From the NCBI RefSeq assembly GCF_032062135.1, contig NC_092858.1:170517787-170581786 (forward strand): a stretch of DNA of 64,000 nt, given 5' to 3'. Shown here in pieces: positions 61,171 to 64,000 of the stretch (its first letter is position 1; each line of letters starts with the position of its first letter). The DNA comes from Pyxicephalus adspersus. Taxonomy: Eukaryota; Chordata; Amphibia; Anura; Pyxicephalidae. The notes below the pieces were generated by a model. It saw only the letters and a program-made list of their open reading frames with translations, ran no database searches and was not told the origin of the DNA. Made by a program: the position numbers and the translations under genes.

Positions 61171-61324
61171 GTTAGTTTTTATTGCCTTAAAGAAACCCTG
61201 TCACCATACATTTTTTAAGCCTTCTGCAATTGAAGATTAATAACTCACTCATTAATAACTTACCTGTCCAGCAGTTGATGGCTCTGTAAGACCTACAGCC
61301 ACCAAAGAATCTTCTGTACCCAGG

Positions 61325-61590
61325 TCATGCCTTATACCCAGGACACTATCTGCATGGAGTTTGTTGCAGGTTCTCCCTGCGTTTGTTTGGGTTTTCTTCC
61401 GGGTACTCCAGTTTCCTCCCACATTCCAAAAACATGCAGTTAGGTTAATTGGTTTCCTCCCTTAGACTCTAATAATAACATATGACTATGGTAGGGACAT
61501 TAGATTGTGAGCTCCTTGGGGGACAGCTAGTGACATGACTGTGGACTTTGTATAGCGCTGGGTAATATGTTGTCATTATTTAGTACTGCA
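61325..61590 (+). mobile_element. tRNA-derived SINE, body and tail, plus strand
   Basis: GGACACTATCTGCATGGAG, TTTCCTCCCACATTCCAAA, GTGAGCTCCTTGGGGGACAG and TATAGCGCTGGGTAATATGT. The tRNA-like head is missing. With 61000-61170 it forms an inverted SINE pair. Confidence 0.72.
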
Positions 61591-62099
61591 AAAAAATAAT
61601 TATATAGAGATAGGACCACTTTAATCATCCTGGCAACTTCAAGATGGTGAGCAGTGTTCAGATTGAACAAGTGACAGGTAAGGATCAGGTCCATGTCAAA
61701 CAATGAAGATACAAAATGAATAATAAAAAAAAAAATAATAGATAAAAAAGTAAACAACAAACTAACAAAAAAGTTATATACATATATATGCGTGTGTATG
61801 TAAATGTGTAAAAATGATCCCCTTTGTGATGTAAAAAAAATGAATCAAAAAAGCAATTAAACTTAAAAAAAAAAATACAAAAACAAAAAAGTTAAGGGAC
61901 CCACAGCCCAGTCTGAGTGTTTTTTTGGGGAGTAAATGTAACAATGAGAAGGTTTTGTATTGCTTAGCATGGGCTTTAGGGTTTTTTCTGAATAATACAT
62001 CATTGGACTGATTAGAACTTTTTTTCATCTGGAGTCCCACTTTACGTATGATTCACCTAGAATGAATATTAGACTGATGTGTGATTGCTGTCACTAAGC

Positions 62100-62333
62100 C
62101 CTGAGAGCTTCCTGCAGAGAGAGGAGAAGAGGTAGAGGAGAGGCAGTGACGGGGAGCTCGGTGGTGGTTGGGTTTGGTGTCTCAGTTACTCAGCAGCGGG
62201 ACGTATAGAAGTTGTGTTAGATCTTCCACTTCCTGTGCAGCACAGCGGCGGAGCAGTGTGGGTGAGAGCCAGAAGTTCTACTCTGAGCAGGTGACGACTA
62301 GAAGAGAAAAGCAGGGACCCACCCTGAAGCACC
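62100..62333 (+). promoter_or_regulatory. cd247: cd247 5' UTR and proximal promoter with ETS-type sites
   Basis: Purine-rich leader before the start codon. CTTCCTG occurs at 62108-62114 and ACTTCCTGT at 62228-62236, both matching an inverted ETS core (GGAA). In the human gene an ETS factor (Elf-1) is known to drive the zeta-chain promoter. The transcription start is not fixed by the sequence. Confidence 0.5.
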
Positions 62334-62391
62334 ATGAAGTCCAACTGGATCGCCGTATCCGCTTTCCTCCAGGCTCAGGTCCTGGTGACCG
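62334..62391 (+). CDS. cd247: CD247 (CD3 zeta) exon 1: signal peptide
   Basis: CD247 is the signalling chain of the T-cell receptor complex; its cytoplasmic ITAMs lie in later exons, outside the window. Exon 1 encodes MKSNWIAVSAFLQAQVLVT plus one base before a perfect GTAAGT donor. Human CD247 begins MKWKALFTAAILQAQLPIT; the shared MK start, the hydrophobic core and the LQAQ.x.T end, together with the creg1 neighbour on the same strand, support the call. The start context CACCATGA is strong. Only the signal peptide is present, so identity rests on a short match and on synteny. Confidence 0.8.
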
Positions 62392-64000
62392 GTAAGTCCT
62401 TCATTGTTGACCATTCCCTTGGACCTTTCTCCTCTTCAACTATCAGCAGTGTAGACTTAATCTATGTAAAAGACTCAAAATTCATTGTTTGTATTTGTTT
62501 ATTATGTGGGCAGATCAAAGGTACACTTCACGTATAGCTAGACCTCAATCAAGACCACCCCAATGGTCTATTTTCTCATTGGGTATTAAAGCAAAATGGT
62601 GGATTTTGAGTTGGCGGTTGAATGCGTAAGGTGCATCAATCGATACTGAAACCCAAAATCTATCCAAATGCAAAGCAAAGCCAACGTGCAATCATCACAT
62701 ATCTGGTGGTAGAACTTCTACTGCCAACGTGAACCCATCTTGGGCAACGTAAATGCCGAGAACTGAACTACCTCTACCACAACCTGGCCACCCAAATCAG
62801 AACTCCCATCTTTCCTTATGTGTTACCCATACAGCTCCAAATATACGTCTTAAGTGACTCAGTCATGGGGATAGTATGGGAGCTACCATTGCTGACCTCT
62901 CCATGGACATTGGAAGTTCCTTCACTATCATGATGATGCTTTGTCTTCAGTGCTGAGACCTGGAACAAGTATAGAGATATAGAAAGTTTTCTAGATTTTG
63001 GTTCATTGATTTTTGTTTCATGTAATATTATGGAAGGTTAGATTTTATTTGCTTATAAGGCAGATCTACAGGTAAAGATCTAATACACAGAAAATCATCA
63101 TGCTGAGCTTGCAATGATTGACAAGGCTGCTATTTGGAGATGTGTTTTCCCCCCGGAGTGCAGTTTTGCACAATGGATTATATAGAGGTATCCCAGCATG
63201 CATCAAGGCCTTTGTGTCACTTATATGCACACATTGGTAATCCTTATACTGCTGCATTCCTATAGCCAACACATGGAATCTCTATAGAAAATCATATAGT
63301 ATAAAAGTGTAAATGTAATATAAGTGAAAAGTTGGTAAACTTTTGTATACAATATTTTTATCAGCTTATAAAGTTGTATTGTGCAAGCTGTTGGATTTGT
63401 TACCCAAAATCTACAACCTGGTACATTTTGGTAATGATTGTATATAACAAATGATCCAAATTCTACAACAACATCTGAATTCTATAGTTTGATACATTTG
63501 GAGGTCTTTTGGATTCAAACAGGGCCGGTTTTAGAGTAGGGGAAAGTAAGCAACTTTCCCAGAGCCTCCACCTTCTCCAAAGCCCCAATTCTTAGAATAG
63601 CAAGGGGTGTAGGGAGCTAAAAAGCTATGCATTTGTGGCTCCCTGTTCTTTTTTTACCCCCAATGCCATTTTATCTGAAACCGATGATAAAACGTTCCCT
63701 TGCTTTGTCTTGGTATAGTAATCTTTTTCCGGTTTGATACAGTAAGGTGCAATGGCAAAGGCCCCCAACGTATTATCACACGCTGTAAATGTAAATTTAT
63801 TTAACACTCCCCTCAACCATTCTGTACATGTATGTAGATCTTGGGGTAGAGGGGTACAGAATGTACATTTAGCATAGTGATTATTGCATATCCGTGTCTT
63901 TTTTAAATATCCATTATTAAGGTAAAAAACAACAGGAACTGTTTGCTGATCATTATTGTGAATATAGTGTGACCCGTTGGGTTTGTTATTCGTTGGGTAG
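62392..64000. other. Start of cd247 intron 1; one repeat edge
   Basis: No second cd247 exon is seen. ACAGGGCCGGTTTTAG at 63521 resembles the edge of a common non-autonomous element. The transmembrane exon must lie downstream of the window. Confidence 0.5.

Overview
This window looks like vertebrate nuclear DNA, most likely from a frog. It is AT-rich, its genes are split by GT-AG introns, and it is dense in short palindromic and TIR elements and in L2-type retrotransposon tails, several ending in (TTA)n runs. Three genes are recognisable and all lie on the + strand. The species cannot be named from the sequence alone.

Region 1 (about 1192-34538) is the 3' part of an axonemal dynein heavy chain gene of the DNAH3/DNAH7/DNAH12 group, most like DNAH7. 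I place 23 exons covering about 1,445 codons: stalk coiled coil 1, microtubule-binding domain, coiled coil 2, AAA5, AAA6 and the C-terminal domain. Every splice site is GT...AG and the frame is otherwise continuous. However, three codons at conserved Tyr, Tyr and Cys positions read TAA (14032), TAG (14104) and TGA (18336). The copy is therefore probably a recently inactivated gene, or its messages lack those exons. A possible 12-nt in-frame microexon lies at 24459.

Region 2 (34538-37760) is intergenic. It is filled mostly by minus-strand L2 reverse transcriptase remnants and ends in a promoter with several CCAAT boxes.

Region 3 (37761-46397, possibly on to 52587) is creg1, a secreted/lysosomal glycoprotein gene. 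Its intron 1 holds a roughly 60-bp minisatellite of about 1.8 kb and a Tc1-like transposon relic. Part of that relic's transposase region has expanded into a 31-bp tandem array, and its 3' end lies 29 bp before exon 2.

Region 4 (46402-62090) is repeat-rich, with one assembly gap of 349 N. Region 5 begins with exon 1 of cd247 (T-cell receptor zeta chain) at 62334; the rest of that gene lies beyond the window. The creg1-cd247 order and orientation match the human 1q24 neighbourhood as I recall it. The dynein gene upstream does not.

The genes do not form one pathway: a ciliary motor, a lysosomal glycoprotein and a T-cell signalling chain sit side by side.
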